NCBI GenBank assembly: GCA_012845835.1 | Contig: JABAKD010000023.1 | Location: forward strand, 17,848,751-17,912,750 | Origin: Undaria pinnatifida | Taxonomy: Eukaryota; Sar; Phaeophyceae; Laminariales; Alariaceae | DNA length: 64,000 nt | Direction of reading: 5' to 3' | In this document: one piece after another, positions 49,761 to 60,257 of the stretch | Position numbering within the stretch: the first letter of the stretch is position 1 | Layout of the letters: every line of letters starts with the position of its first letter | The notes under the pieces: model-generated | What the model was told of the DNA's origin: nothing | Database searches by the model: none | The model's input: the letters and a program-made list of their open reading frames with translations, nothing else | Program-made: the position numbers and the translations under genes

Positions 49761-50746
49761 TCGATGAAGCTTCGTCAACTACCAAACAAATGGTGGTAAT
49801 CAAAGAAAAGCTAAAGCTGGACCGTTCCGCAACTAATGCACAAGCGGCTAATTAGCGGCAAATGGTAGGAAGTTCAACTTACTAGACAAAAAAAAAGAAA
49901 AAATCGCGAAAAGGTTCATAATCGTGTTGGCAGAAAAACCATTTTCTCAGGAAGCAGCTGAAAGGTCAAGAAACAGGCAATACTTCAGTTGTTGTTGTTG
50001 TTCTCACATTAACTCGCACAATCCAGTCCGTGGTCACAGGACTGGTTCCAGTCACTCTGGAGCAGAGGAATACCCTAGGTAAAAACACAAACAACCGAAG
50101 GTGGTACACGCATAAATCACAGCTGACGCAATTCATGCCTCCACCAGAAACATATAAAAGTGAAATCGGGAGTCAGTATACGATGTGCCAGGTCCATACC
50201 GGTGCATACGTCTCATTACTCGCGCCTGGGAAAACCGACTATACCGCTTGCCACCCAAGAAAGGCTATCACGTATATATCACACGTAGTATCTATCACTA
50301 CGCATACGCACAGCAGACGCAAGTCAATTGGAAAAAAGAAACAAAGAACAAAGAAGAGAAAGGAAAGGAAATGGGTGCATGGGGCCAAGAAAAATAAGAG
50401 AAAAATAAATTTTGGGGGTCTACTGGCGAGGCTGCCACCAGAACGGGATGTCACAAGTCACGTGGTCTTTCGACGGTCTACAGCTGTAGTACTACGAACG
50501 TCTTCCGATACACCCACCGAAGCACGGACTACCGGCCAATTACGCGATCGACAGCTGGCCGTGGCTGTCACGTGTCTCTGTGTTGGGGGCCCCTGCCCTG
50601 CCTCTTGTTGGCTCTTGTTTGGGTAAAACATGCGGTGTGCTCGATGGTCTCCCGGCAGCAGCACACCAGAACGTCCGCTCGTACGACGTATCATTCTTAC
50701 AGGAAATGTAATTTTTTTTTTTCATCAATATGGACATAAACGGTTG
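49761..50746. other. no recognised gene
   Basis: A 198-residue plus frame (50030-50626) is Lys/Arg/Thr-rich with no domain and is probably chance. Dispersed similarity: 'aaagctggaccgt(t/g)ccgcaa' near 49810 also occurs at about 24219. Confidence 0.35.
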
Positions 50747-51671
50747 TTATATATTGGACAGAGTGATGCGTGTACGACTAAACTTGCCAACGGCACTCGC
50801 ACTGCACTTTGAGCTATCTGCTGTAGTTCTGGTTGTTACTAGTTGCTACATTATGTGCTAGAAGTTTCGCCCTTCGGCTACTGCTGCTACACCTGCTGTT
50901 GTGTGTTTGCCAATGTCGTCAATTGGCGTTCATGCTCGTCGTACATACTGCTGTTCTCACCGAGTACGTACGGGTTTTCTCGTACCTCAACCGTACAACG
51001 ACGAGCTCAAAACAGAAAGAAGGTGACATGAAATGGCATAGACAATGGCCACATAGAAGCGAGCACAGCGGGATAGTTCGCTGCGAACCAACCGCACTCG
51101 TTCATGCCTACAGCAGAGGCTGGCTGGAGTGTCAGCGGCCGTGCTAAAGCCAGGGCCAAAAGCCGAAGAGATGGCTCTTCTACCTGCTAGGTTTTGTCTC
51201 GAGATTCTGTTATATATTGGACAGAGTGATGCGTGTACGACTAAACTTGCCAACGGCACTCGCACTGCACTTTGAGCTATCTGCTGTAGTTCTGGTTGCT
51301 ACTAGTTGCTGCATTATGTGCTAGAAGTTTCGCACTTCGGCTACTGCTGCTACACCTGCTGTTGTGTGCTTGCCAATGTCGTCAATTGGCGTTCATGCTC
51401 GTCGTACATACTGCTGTTCTCACCGAGTACGTACGGGTTTCCTCGTACCTCAACCGTACGACGACGAGCTCGAAACGGAAGGGAGGTGACATGAAATGGC
51501 ATGGACAATGGCCACATAGAAGCGAGCACAGCGGGATAGTTCGCTGCGAATCAACCGCATTCGTTCATGCCTACAGCAGAGGCTGGCTGGAGTGTCAGCG
51601 GCCGTGCTAAAGCCAGGGCCAAAGGCCGAAGAGACGGTTCTACCTGCTTGGTTCTGTCTCGAAATTCTGTT
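50747..51671. repeat. tandem duplication, 463 bp, two copies
   Basis: 'ttatatattggacagagtga' at 50747 and 51210, and the following ~460 bp, correspond with only scattered differences. Both copies carry the same 104-residue frame (50833-51147 and 51296-51610), with a hydrophobic Leu/Cys-rich start. Conservation of the frame may just reflect recent duplication. Confidence 0.9.
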
Positions 51672-52289
51672 ACGTGAAAGTATCATGATTTGGGAGTTAT
51701 TTTGTCGCGAAACGTCTTGCCGTCGGTAATTTGTGTCTCGAACTTGTTGGATATCGTCGGTAGGTTGTGTCACGTTTTAGGTGAACCCACACTAAAAAAT
51801 TGAATTTCCAGCTGGCAAAACGAGCAGAAACAAAAGCAATAAAATGCCGAGCAAGAAACCAAACGAACTAGTAAAAAATTCCTGCAAAGAAACTGACGCT
51901 CGAGAGTATGCCACCGCAAAATTCCAAACATTATCACGTACCGTTTGGAAATGATGCCAATTTTGTAAATCATTCAGGCGTTGCAGCCATTAAGATTCAA
52001 CAATTTTTCCAAAATTCCTCCTCGACACTCGCTCGTCTTGCTCGGCACCCGTCCGCGTTCACGTCGATGTGCGGAACGTAAACGGCAGGGCGAGGGGCGT
52101 TGGAGCCGCCCCCCGAAGGCGGCGCTCGAACCAAGCCATATTCGACCGAGAATTCCAGTTCCGCGAATCGCATACTTAGGCCGAGACAAAAAACTCCTGA
52201 CCAAAGTCCATGACACCAAGGAATGATTTGATATATATTTATATTTTTTTGTGCCCGTGCGTCAATCCGGCTTTAGCTCGGAACCCGCC
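51672..52289. other. no recognised gene
   Basis: An 81-residue frame on each strand (about 51974-52226), Arg-rich, without domain. Nothing else supported. Confidence 0.4.
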
Positions 52290-53215
52290 TGCAGTCCGTT
52301 TTTCTCCACATTCTCTTTCTTTTTTTGCCCTTCCCATTCCTGTCGCAGATCATTTGCCTTTCCCCAAAATGGCACACAGGTTGCGTTTTTTTTGCGAGCT
52401 GTTTGTTGCCTTTTCATCTGCCGTATTGCTGCCGTATGCTACCGTTATGGATTGGTCGGTACGTGCTGCTCCACTCACTGCTATTGTACTGCTGTTGTAC
52501 TGCTGTGATGGTGGGGTGGTCGATGGGTGGGTGGTGGGTGGTGGGTGCTTGGTGGGTGTCGGCTCGCTCGCGATCCACGAGATAGATGTTGACCTGCTTT
52601 GAGTTTCACCTCATTTTTCCCCTTTACACACACTGCTGTTCGTTTCTCGTGTTGACCTACCTTGAGTTTCACCTTTCTTTCCACTTTACATGCACTGCAG
52701 TCCGTTTTTCTCCACATTCTCTTTGTTTTGCCCTTCCCATTCCTGTCGCAGATCATTTGCCTTTCCCCAAAATGGCACACAGGTTGCGGTTTTCGTGCGA
52801 GCTGTTTGTTGCCTTTTCATCTGCCGTATTGCTGCTGTATGCTGCCGTTATGGATTGGTCGGTACGTGCTGCTCCACTGCTGTTGTACTGCTGTTGTATT
52901 GCTGTGATGGTGGGGTGGTCGATGGGTGGGTGATGGGTGGTGGGTGCTTGGTGGGTGTCGGCTCGCTCGCGATCCATGAGATGTTGACCTGCTTTGAGTT
53001 TTACCTCATTTTTACCCTTTACATACACTGCTGTTCGTTTCTCGTGTTGACCTACCTTGAGTTTCACCTTTCTTTCCACTTTACATCCACTGCAGTCCGT
53101 TTCTCTCCACATTCTCTTTCTTTTGCCCTTTCCATTTCTGTCGCAGATCATTTGCCTTTCCCCAAAATGGCACATAGGTTGCGGTTTTAGTGTGAGCTGT
53201 TTGTTGCCTTTTCAT
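52290..53215 (+). repeat. ~400-bp tandem repeat with a recurring small ORF
   Basis: 'caaaatggcacacaggttgc' or a near variant occurs at 52365, 52769 and 53163. Copies 1 and 2 encode MAHRLRFFCELFVAFSSAVL and MAHRLRFSCELFVAFSSAVL with a hydrophobic, signal-anchor-like continuation; copy 3 stops after MAHRLRF. Two further copies lie at 56520-57235. Promoter-like or gene-start amplification cannot be told from a plain satellite. Confidence 0.75.
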
Positions 53216-54258
53216 CCTCTACCAGGGCGCACAAAAACAAAAATCGACACCTACGTACCAATTTTTTTTTTCGCCCTTCCAGAGGGCGGGGGAGGGGACG
53301 AAGACCCCATCCCCCCCCCCATTACGCCACACAATTTTCTATGCAAACAACCCCCATTTTAAATCCTTTATAATAAAGGGGCAGGGGCGGTACTATAGAG
53401 CAGACACGTAGCCCCCTGGTCACGCAGCAGCAGCCTTCGTACCAGCTACGCACAGCGCGGAGCAACGGAGAAAAAGGGAGAGAGGAAGAAGAGAGAGGGG
53501 TCAAAATGAGCACAGCGTCCACGGTGCAGGGACCCCTGCTACAACCCTCCTTCGACAAGACAGCTTGGCTACAAAGCGTATGCGAATAGCCAGCCGATGG
53601 CGAGGACTTCATCTGCTGCTGCGGGGCCAACTTCGGTGACGGTTCAGGAATGGAGGAGGAGGCCATTAAGCATGAGTGTTCGGCACAGCACAGAGAGTGA
53701 GTGGAGAGGCATGAGGGCTGTAGTGTGATATTGGAGGGTATCGTGTACCTCGCAGCAGCAGCAGCAGCGGCAAGCACTGAAAAGACAAAACTCTGGTTTA
53801 TCATATACATGTAAAAGTGCTCACCATCGAGCTGTGTGTGTCGTGCTGCCTCCTCCCCAAAAACTGACAACATCAGCAGTAGCAGAAGCCTAGCCTTGGC
53901 AGCAGCAGCAGCAGCAGAGCAGCAATACCAGAAGCCGTAGCCGCATGATCAAAATCGATTAAAAAAACGCGCACGAACTACGAACCAACTAAGTTACCCC
54001 GCGTCCCTGTTGGTCCCTGCACGCCTTTCGCATGCGAGCAGAGCACTTTGCCTATCGGAAAAATGGCCGCGAAGACCAGCAGCGGCAACTGGGTGAGCAA
54101 GAAGTGCAACCGCGATTTCGGACGCAGTATAGAGCAACTGAGCCGGACCTGACGTGGAGACTCACGAACAGTCGCTTCAACACAAGTGAGGACTTGTGAG
54201 GACAGCAGTTAGTTGTTACATTCGCTAGCACAATCAGATTCGATAAACAAATGAAAGA
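53216..54258. other. no recognised gene; CAG-rich words
   Basis: A 183-residue minus frame (53322-53873) has an Ala run from a 'gcagcagcagcagcggc' stretch and no domain. A second CAG run lies at about 53900. Confidence 0.35.
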
Positions 54259-54340
54259 CGTCAGCTGTGAGTACGAACGATTGAATCGTTGAAACTCAAC
54301 TTTGCAAGCTGCGTGGTACATTAGATCTATGTTTCATGTA
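54259..54340. repeat. dispersed 75-bp repeat, second copy
   Basis: Matches 15016-15092 ('gtcagctgtgagtacga', 'gaaactcaactttgca'). Confidence 0.55.
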
Positions 54341-54544
54341 TGATATGGTGTTTGTGAAATGTACCTGGTTGTTAATACACTGCTTCACAATTTTTACGGG
54401 AGGTCGTTCGCGCGTGTTCAGCAGTTTGAGAACTGCCACGCTGGACGTATTTTTTGTCGCGCAGTGTATGAGGCTGCAGGCCTTGTCGATGTGTGTATGT
54501 GAAAAGCAGCAGCAAATTCGCATTTTCTTTCCACGGCTGATCAA

Positions 54545-55048
54545 TTGCTATTGCTCATGTCGCAAGTTGCATGTCGACCAACGTGCGTCGACAGGGGTGC
54601 TAGTGCCGCGGCGGCGGTGGGGAGCGGGCGCACGTTGCTGTTTTTTTTCAAACCGAAGAGCGCCACGGACGGCGCGAAGGGGTCGCCGATGATGATGGAC
54701 AGTAGTAGCGACGGGGGCGCGAGCGGTGACGCTGACGTGGTGGCGACGGGAGTTGTGAGCAGGGGTGAGGGTGGTGCGGGCGCGGGCAGTGACGCCGACG
54801 TGGTTGTGACGAGAGTTGTGAGCAAGGGCGAGGGTGGTGCGGGCGCGGACAGTTTCGCTGACGTGGTTGCGACGGGAGTTGTGAACGGGCTTGAGGATTG
54901 TGAGGGCGCGGGCACTGATATGGATGGTGTTTCCTCCGATGCTGCAGACGGGAGTGGTCCCGCCGATAGGACGCATGTCCACGCTCCCATCTACTGCGCG
55001 GGATTGCGTCCGACTGTCCGGGAGCCTGTTCTCCAACACTACCCATAA
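54545..55048 (+). CDS. acidic repeat protein, hypothetical
   Basis: A 167-residue frame. After a short N-part with RTLLFFFKPK, which resembles a PCNA-interacting or FFK-type motif, come three ~21-residue repeats: GDADVVATGVVSRGEGGAGA, SDADVVVTRVVSKGEGGAGA and SFADVVATGVVNGLEDCEGA. The periodic DNA also gives long frames on the minus strand, so coding strand is uncertain. No family recognised. Confidence 0.3.
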   Translation: MLLLMSQVACRPTCVDRGASAAAAVGSGRTLLFFFKPKSATDGAKGSPMMMDSSSDGGASGDADVVATGVVSRGEGGAGAGSDADVVVTRVVSKGEGGAGADSFADVVATGVVNGLEDCEGAGTDMDGVSSDAADGSGPADRTHVHAPIYCAGLRPTVREPVLQHYP

Positions 55049-55077
55049 ACTCTATCCATGGTATTGGCAACCAGAGG

Positions 55078-55467
55078 GTGTCGTGGGAGGCTCGGATAAA
55101 CCTGAATCGCGTGTCTCTCCACGCGGTGCCAACTGCCTCAAGCGGCATCTTGAGCCCAGACTGCGCGGGAACGGTGGAACAACCAGGAGGCGTGTGCGCC
55201 TTGTTTGGACATCAAGGGCACGAAGGCTTACAGGGTTTCGTGCCCAAGCGCAGCGCTTGCCCACCATTGATTATTTCTGACTACATAGACCACCTTGCAT
55301 TGACGCAAGGATTTACATCCCTAAACGACCTAAAGTACATTTTGACATCCCTTGCTCTTGCAATACTGGCTTGCTTGCCAAGCCTCTTTGTTAACGCAAG
55401 AGTGTGCAGTAAACCATCTACAGGGGCACAGCCAAGAAAGGAACCACCAAGCAAGGAAACAAAGTAA
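55078..55467 (+). CDS. hypothetical frame with possible membrane helix
   Basis: 129 residues from MSWEARINLNRVSLHA. It has a hydrophobic stretch TSLALAILACLPSLFV near residue 90-105 and a basic, Pro-rich end. It follows the acidic repeat frame by 30 bp in another register; the two could be exons or pieces of one gene. No family recognised. Confidence 0.25.
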   Translation: MSWEARINLNRVSLHAVPTASSGILSPDCAGTVEQPGGVCALFGHQGHEGLQGFVPKRSACPPLIISDYIDHLALTQGFTSLNDLKYILTSLALAILACLPSLFVNARVCSKPSTGAQPRKEPPSKETK

Positions 55468-56047
55468 AAAAAATAAGAAAGTTGAAAAAAATGTTTTTTC
55501 GGGCCTCGTAGGGGGGGGGGGGCGGGGGGGGGGGGTACCTTCCTTGTGCGCCCTCGCCTCTACCTCTTTTGTGTGATGCGTCGTTTGCGGTACGTTTCCT
55601 CGGTATTTTCTGCACCGCTCACCACGTACGTATTACCTTTTCATGTTGACCTGCTTTGATCTCACCTTATGCTTCCCCTTCACATACACTTATGTTCGTT
55701 TCTCGTGTTGATGTACCTCAGTATTTTGTGCACCGCTCACCTGTACGTATTTTTTTCCTCCCGTAGACATGTGCCTGCATTTTTGTCTTACCGAGTTCGG
55801 GTCGAAGTCCAACCCGTCGCCTAGCGGCACCTTAATTTTTTCAGTCGACAGGAGTTGCCTAGCAACACCTCCTTCTTGCGGGTACTGCAGCTTGCAGCAA
55901 AAGTTTTCTTCATCGTACTCCTGTACCGTATGAGTATCAGTTGCGGTATATGTACCCGCCGACTCGCGGCAGCTTCTCCTTTTAAGTAAGTGTTGGGTGC
56001 TTTTCTAATTTGGCAGCTTTGCGGTATACCCGTCGACTAGCGACAGC
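55468..56047. other. decayed repeats
   Basis: A G run at 55510-55535; 'cctctacctcttttgtgtga' at 55557 recurs at 57147; 'gttgcctag' words near 55853 and 56475 show the TRIM at 56053 inserted into a repeated background. No gene. Confidence 0.45.
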
Positions 56048-56052
56048 TTCTT
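56048..56052. repeat. target-site duplication TTCTT (left)
   Basis: TTCTT also follows the TRIM at 56424-56428. Confidence 0.7.
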
Positions 56053-56423
56053 GTTAAGGTATTAGTGGGGTAGTAGTCCGTTTGACCACTTGCAACTGGT
56101 TAACCAATATCTTGCCCAAACTAAGCCTTATAACACTCTTCCCCCCTGAAACGGCGGGATAGCAGGTCGGCCGGATATACGGCGGACCTGTCAATATCCA
56201 AGCCAATTCATTTCCTGGGCATACCGGGGAGAGTATTTTTCAAGTTCGACATGGGGAAAGGCTGGAAAAGTTTATTATGGTAGATGTGGGACTTGAACCC
56301 ACGACCCAAAAAAACCATGGTCTGTCGACGACGCCATTTCTTAAGGAACTTAGTGGGGTATTAGTCCGTTTGACCACTTGCAACTGGTTAACCAATAGCT
56401 TACCCAAACTAAGCCCTATAACA
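56053..56423 (-). mobile_element. complete TRIM element, 371 bp
   Basis: Two direct terminal repeats of 83-84 bp (56053-56135 and 56340-56423; minus strand TGTTAT...CCTTAA) flank about 200 bp. Next to the 5' LTR on the minus strand is TGGCGTCGTCGACAGACC; next to the 3' LTR is a purine tract (reverse complement of CTCTTCCCCCC). The internal GTGGGTTCAAGTCCCAC motif can form a tRNA T-arm-like stem. It is flanked by TTCTT. No coding capacity. Confidence 0.85.
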
Positions 56424-56519
56424 TTCTTCTTCAGAGTGTTGGGTGGTTCTTCAATTTCGCAGTCGACAAAAAGAGTTGCCTAGCCCCAGCTTCTATTTAA
56501 GGTTATGTACTGCATGTGA

Positions 56520-57235
56520 AACCGGTTGCAATTTCTGTACTGCTGTTCGTTTGTCGTGTTGACCTGACTTGAGTTCCACCTTTCTTTCCACAAAGTTACA
56601 TCCACTGCAGTTCGTTTCTCTCCACATTCTCTTTCTTTTGCCCTTCCCATTCCTGTCGCAGATCATTCGCCTTTCCCCAAAATGGCGCACAGGTTGCGTT
56701 TTTTGTGCGAGCTTTTTGTTGCCTTTTCATCTGCCGTATGGCTACTGTATGCTGCCGTTATGGATTGGTCGGTACGTGCTGCTCCACTGTTGTTGTTCTG
56801 CTGTTGTACTGCTGTGATGGTGGGGTGGTCGATGGGTAGGTGGTGTGCGGTGGGTGGTGTGCGGTGGGTGCTTGGTGGGTGGCGGCTCGCTCGCGATCCA
56901 CGAGATAGATGTTGACCTGCTTTGAGTTTCATCTTATTTTCCCCCTTTACACACACTGCTGTTCGTTTCTCGTGTTGGCCTGCCTTGGGTTTCACCTTTC
57001 TTTCCACTTTACATCCACTGCAGTCCGTTTCTCTCCACATTTTCTTTCTTTTGCCCTTCCCGTTCCCGTCGCACATCATTTGCCTTTCCCTAAAATGGCA
57101 CGCAGGATGCGTTTTTAGTGTGAGCTGTTTGTTGCCTTTTCATCCTCTACCTCTTTTGTGTGATGCGTCGTTTGCGTTACGTTTCCCCGGTATTTTCTGC
57201 ACCGCTCACCACGTACGTATTACTTTTTCATGTTG
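56520..57235 (+). repeat. ~410-bp tandem repeat, two more copies
   Basis: 'aaaatggcgcacaggttgcg' at 56679 and 'aaaatggcacgcaggatgcg' at 57092. The first encodes MAHRLRFLCELFVAFSSAVW; the second stops early. Same family as 52290-53215. Confidence 0.75.
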
Positions 57236-58255
57236 ACCAAGGGCGCACAACTTTTTTCTTTTGGACCCTCACTCCCCCCCCCTCCGACACAAAAAAAATG
57301 CTTTTTTTTTCGTTCAAGCTTATTATTGATTTGGACACTGTTTGGGGCGTTGAACGTCATATTGTCGCTTGTTGGTCAGCAAGGAAGCACCATGGAGCAA
57401 GATCGACGGATTTCTCTGTTGCCGTGCACAACCATGTAGTGTTCAAGTCGTGTAAGTGCTGTCCAACTTGGATTTTCGGAAAGGCCTCGGTTATGTATGT
57501 TGTATCAAACTGGATTAAATCGACGCCAAAGACAGACGGTATAGTTCAAGCAGATGATATTGCTGCTAGTTATCGTTGCTACCCCGACTCCTGTCCAAGC
57601 TTGCCCCACCCCCTTACCCCCCCTCCCCCTTTTTGCCCGATCGGCCAAGATTGGCCAAGGATCGGCCTTTGCAACAATAGTCTATTAATAATAGTCGCTG
57701 CGTTCATGCGCGAGACAGGCGTTTTGCAGAAACTACCCTCCCCTCTCCCACCCCCAACAGGGCTCTCCTTTCTCCTCGTGTCATTCTACTTGCTCCCACG
57801 TTCGTTTTTGTACCTAACCCGACCATGACTGCTTACGCCTAAAATTGCATTAGACCATCCGCTCCACTCAGAGCTTGAATCAAGGTGTTTTGGGCCTTAA
57901 CACAACCGAGTAGACACGCCAAAACACGCATGGCATGCGGTAGATCCACCTGATCCATTTTGTTACAAAAAAAACAAGTTTCCCCTTCGGAGGCGGGGTG
58001 ACGAAAGCATAAATTATCATTATTGATGATTCAACTATCCATTATTAGTGTTTAGTGGAAGAAGAGTAGAATAGTGCATGGAATTAGGTTCATATAAAAT
58101 TTGTAAATGATTTGGGTTTATCGGAAATGATGGTAGTAGAGGCGACAGATAAAATTTTGAAAAGTTTTTAGCGCATGATGAGCCGTTGCCGCGCGTAAAA
58201 AAATATATTGATTGGTTTATCGTTTGTTTGTGATCGAAAGTGTTCGTGAATTTTT
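57236..58255. other. no recognised gene
   Basis: A 222-residue plus frame (57160-57828) overlaps the repeat and includes CKCCPTWIFGKASVMYVVSN, which looks protein-like, but no family is known. 57840-58255 is AT-rich and empty. Confidence 0.3.
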
Positions 58256-59130
58256 CAGGGTTCAGGTCGGGACGGGTTTTATTGTCGGGTCACAACGGGA
58301 TGGGAATGCAATGTGCCGGGATACTCTGGCCGGGTTGCCGGGACTAAGCTTTTTGCCGGTACACCGCCTTCGCGGTATCCGGGACAATCTAAATATGCTG
58401 GTACATTTTCGCCGGGAACGCAACATGCCGGGACCGCCTTCGGCGGTACCTGGTACAGCAAAATGTGCTGGTACTTTTTCGCCGGGAATGCAATATGCCG
58501 GAAATTGATGCGAATGAAGTAAACCAGCTAGCTAGCCTAACCGGTACAACGGTTGGCTTTGCCAGGTCATCAGAGGGGGACGGTTGCACCCGAACCAGGC
58601 ACAGACACCTCGGCCGACGCGGCCCCTGCACTACTTTCAGCGCTGGGGTTTCCATCCGAAGCGCTCATTGCTCTGCTGGACCGCACACGCTAGGAGGTGT
58701 GGGCAGGTGGCTGGTGTTGGTCTGCACGGCTGCCGTCCACCCAATAAAAAATGGTTCTGCCGAAAAAGAACCCGCCCCGAGCCGAAAAAAAAAAAAAAAA
58801 GGGACCTCACAGCATCGAAAAAAAAACTTCTGCAGAAAGAAAAACAAACACTCGAAAGAAAAAGAAAACCTGTTTGGAAGGAAACGAACCCCGCACTTAG
58901 ATCTTATAGAGTTACATATCATCTCCCAGACCACTCGGCCAGTGAAGAAGTGCACGAAATCCCGGCAATCCATTATACCGGTACTTTTTTGTCGGGATTT
59001 CAATATGCCTGTACGTTTTGGGCGGTATCCGGTACTCTAAAATGAACCGGTACTTTTTTGTCGGGTTTGAAATATGCCGGTACCCTTTGGGCGGTATCCG
59101 GGACTCGAAAATCACGTGGGTTCATCCGGG
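58256..59130. repeat. GGTAC-rich short repeat, split by an insertion
   Basis: Units of about 60-70 bp: 'ccggtacttttt(t/c)g(t/c)cggg', '..tgccggtacc', 'ggcggtatccgggact'. About three units at 58310-58505 and two at 58970-59125; about 465 bp of unrelated A-rich sequence lies between. Confidence 0.6.
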
Positions 59131-59154
59131 CCCTAGTGCCATTTGTCGGGATGT

Positions 59155-59424
59155 TGTTAAATTACAGGTGGGGGACACAGAGTGCCCCCTGCAGATCTGC
59201 CAATTGAGTAGGCCCTCGGAAAGTACTCACTTTTCTTTATTTCGTAGAGATGTAGCTTTGTTCGTTTCCACCAGAGCCCGGGATAGCTTCTGAGATTGGA
59301 GGCACGTGCCTCCGATCTATTTCCTAACTTTTCCGAATATAAAACGCCAACCTTATCATACGAAACCCATCCAAATGATCTCAAATTCCGATAATTACAG
59401 GCCTTTTGAGGCCGTATCTTAACA
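59155..59424 (-). repeat. 3' LTR of retroelement copy B, 270 bp
   Basis: Minus strand TGTTAAGATACGG...TTTAACA, homologous to 45550-45818. The adjacent 'gggtgggctag' on the minus strand is a plausible polypurine tract, so this is the 3' LTR of the element read leftward from 64000. Confidence 0.75.
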
Positions 59425-60257
59425 CTAGCCCACCCTGATGAGTCACATATGCAGAAATATGGGAGATTCGGGGAAACTCCGGTTCTACGAACTAGACCAT
59501 GAGTCGAAGATATGGCTCCTCAAAACCCACTCCCACACCTCTAACCGTCTGGCTATGGAGCCAGGAACACGCGAAGAAAAGCAGTTGAAAGAAACGTAGA
59601 CCCTACAACAAGGCAAAAGTCACCCGTCAAAAACCTGCCGCGTGCCGCCGGTGTGGCGGGCAGAAAGGCTCTACGGCAAACCAACCACAGAAAAGGTACC
59701 ATGGCGAGGCGAGCCCTCGTGGATATGGAGAGGAACACAGGCGCTAACACAAAGGAGAAGTCATGCGAAAAACCTCCCGCGGGCCATCGGCAAGGCGGGG
59801 GGTTAGACGAGGAAACGACAAATACCCGGGATGGCAGGTGGCAACAACTACAGCCCCGCTAGGGGGGGAAGTGTTTAGAAGAATAACAAAGTAGAACAAA
59901 TACAACACACAAAAGATAAAAGATAACACACAGACCCGTACATAGCCCTGTACCACGTTATGCGCGAACAGAGTACCCTGGTCGCCCCTCGGCTCTGGGC
60001 TGAGGAGGGCGTCGGCAGGGCGAAATTGAACAATGACGAAAAGGCGACAGCCCTGCGCCTCAGATGGCGGCGTTTTGCCCGAACCCTGACCCGGCACTGA
60101 GCAGGGGGTTCGGCAGGACAGAAAGAAAAAATAATGGAAGAACCACCCCAAAACCGATGAAGATCCTCAGAACACTACGAACAACCCAAAGACAAAGACG
60201 CAAAACTCATAACCCCAAAAAATGAAGAACTAGCGAGGAGCGTTGGCGGCTTGGAAG
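59425..60257 (-). other. 3' untranslated region of copy B
   Basis: Short frames only. Contains a loose duplication ('aacctgccgcgtgccgccgg' and 'aacctcccgcgggccatcgg'). No gene. Confidence 0.45.

Noticed and set aside
54545-55148. Minus-strand Pro/Thr/Ser frames (54541-55148) as a gene
   Set aside because: Three registers are all open because the DNA is periodic; the plus frame with a clear ATG and regular acidic repeats was preferred, with low confidence.
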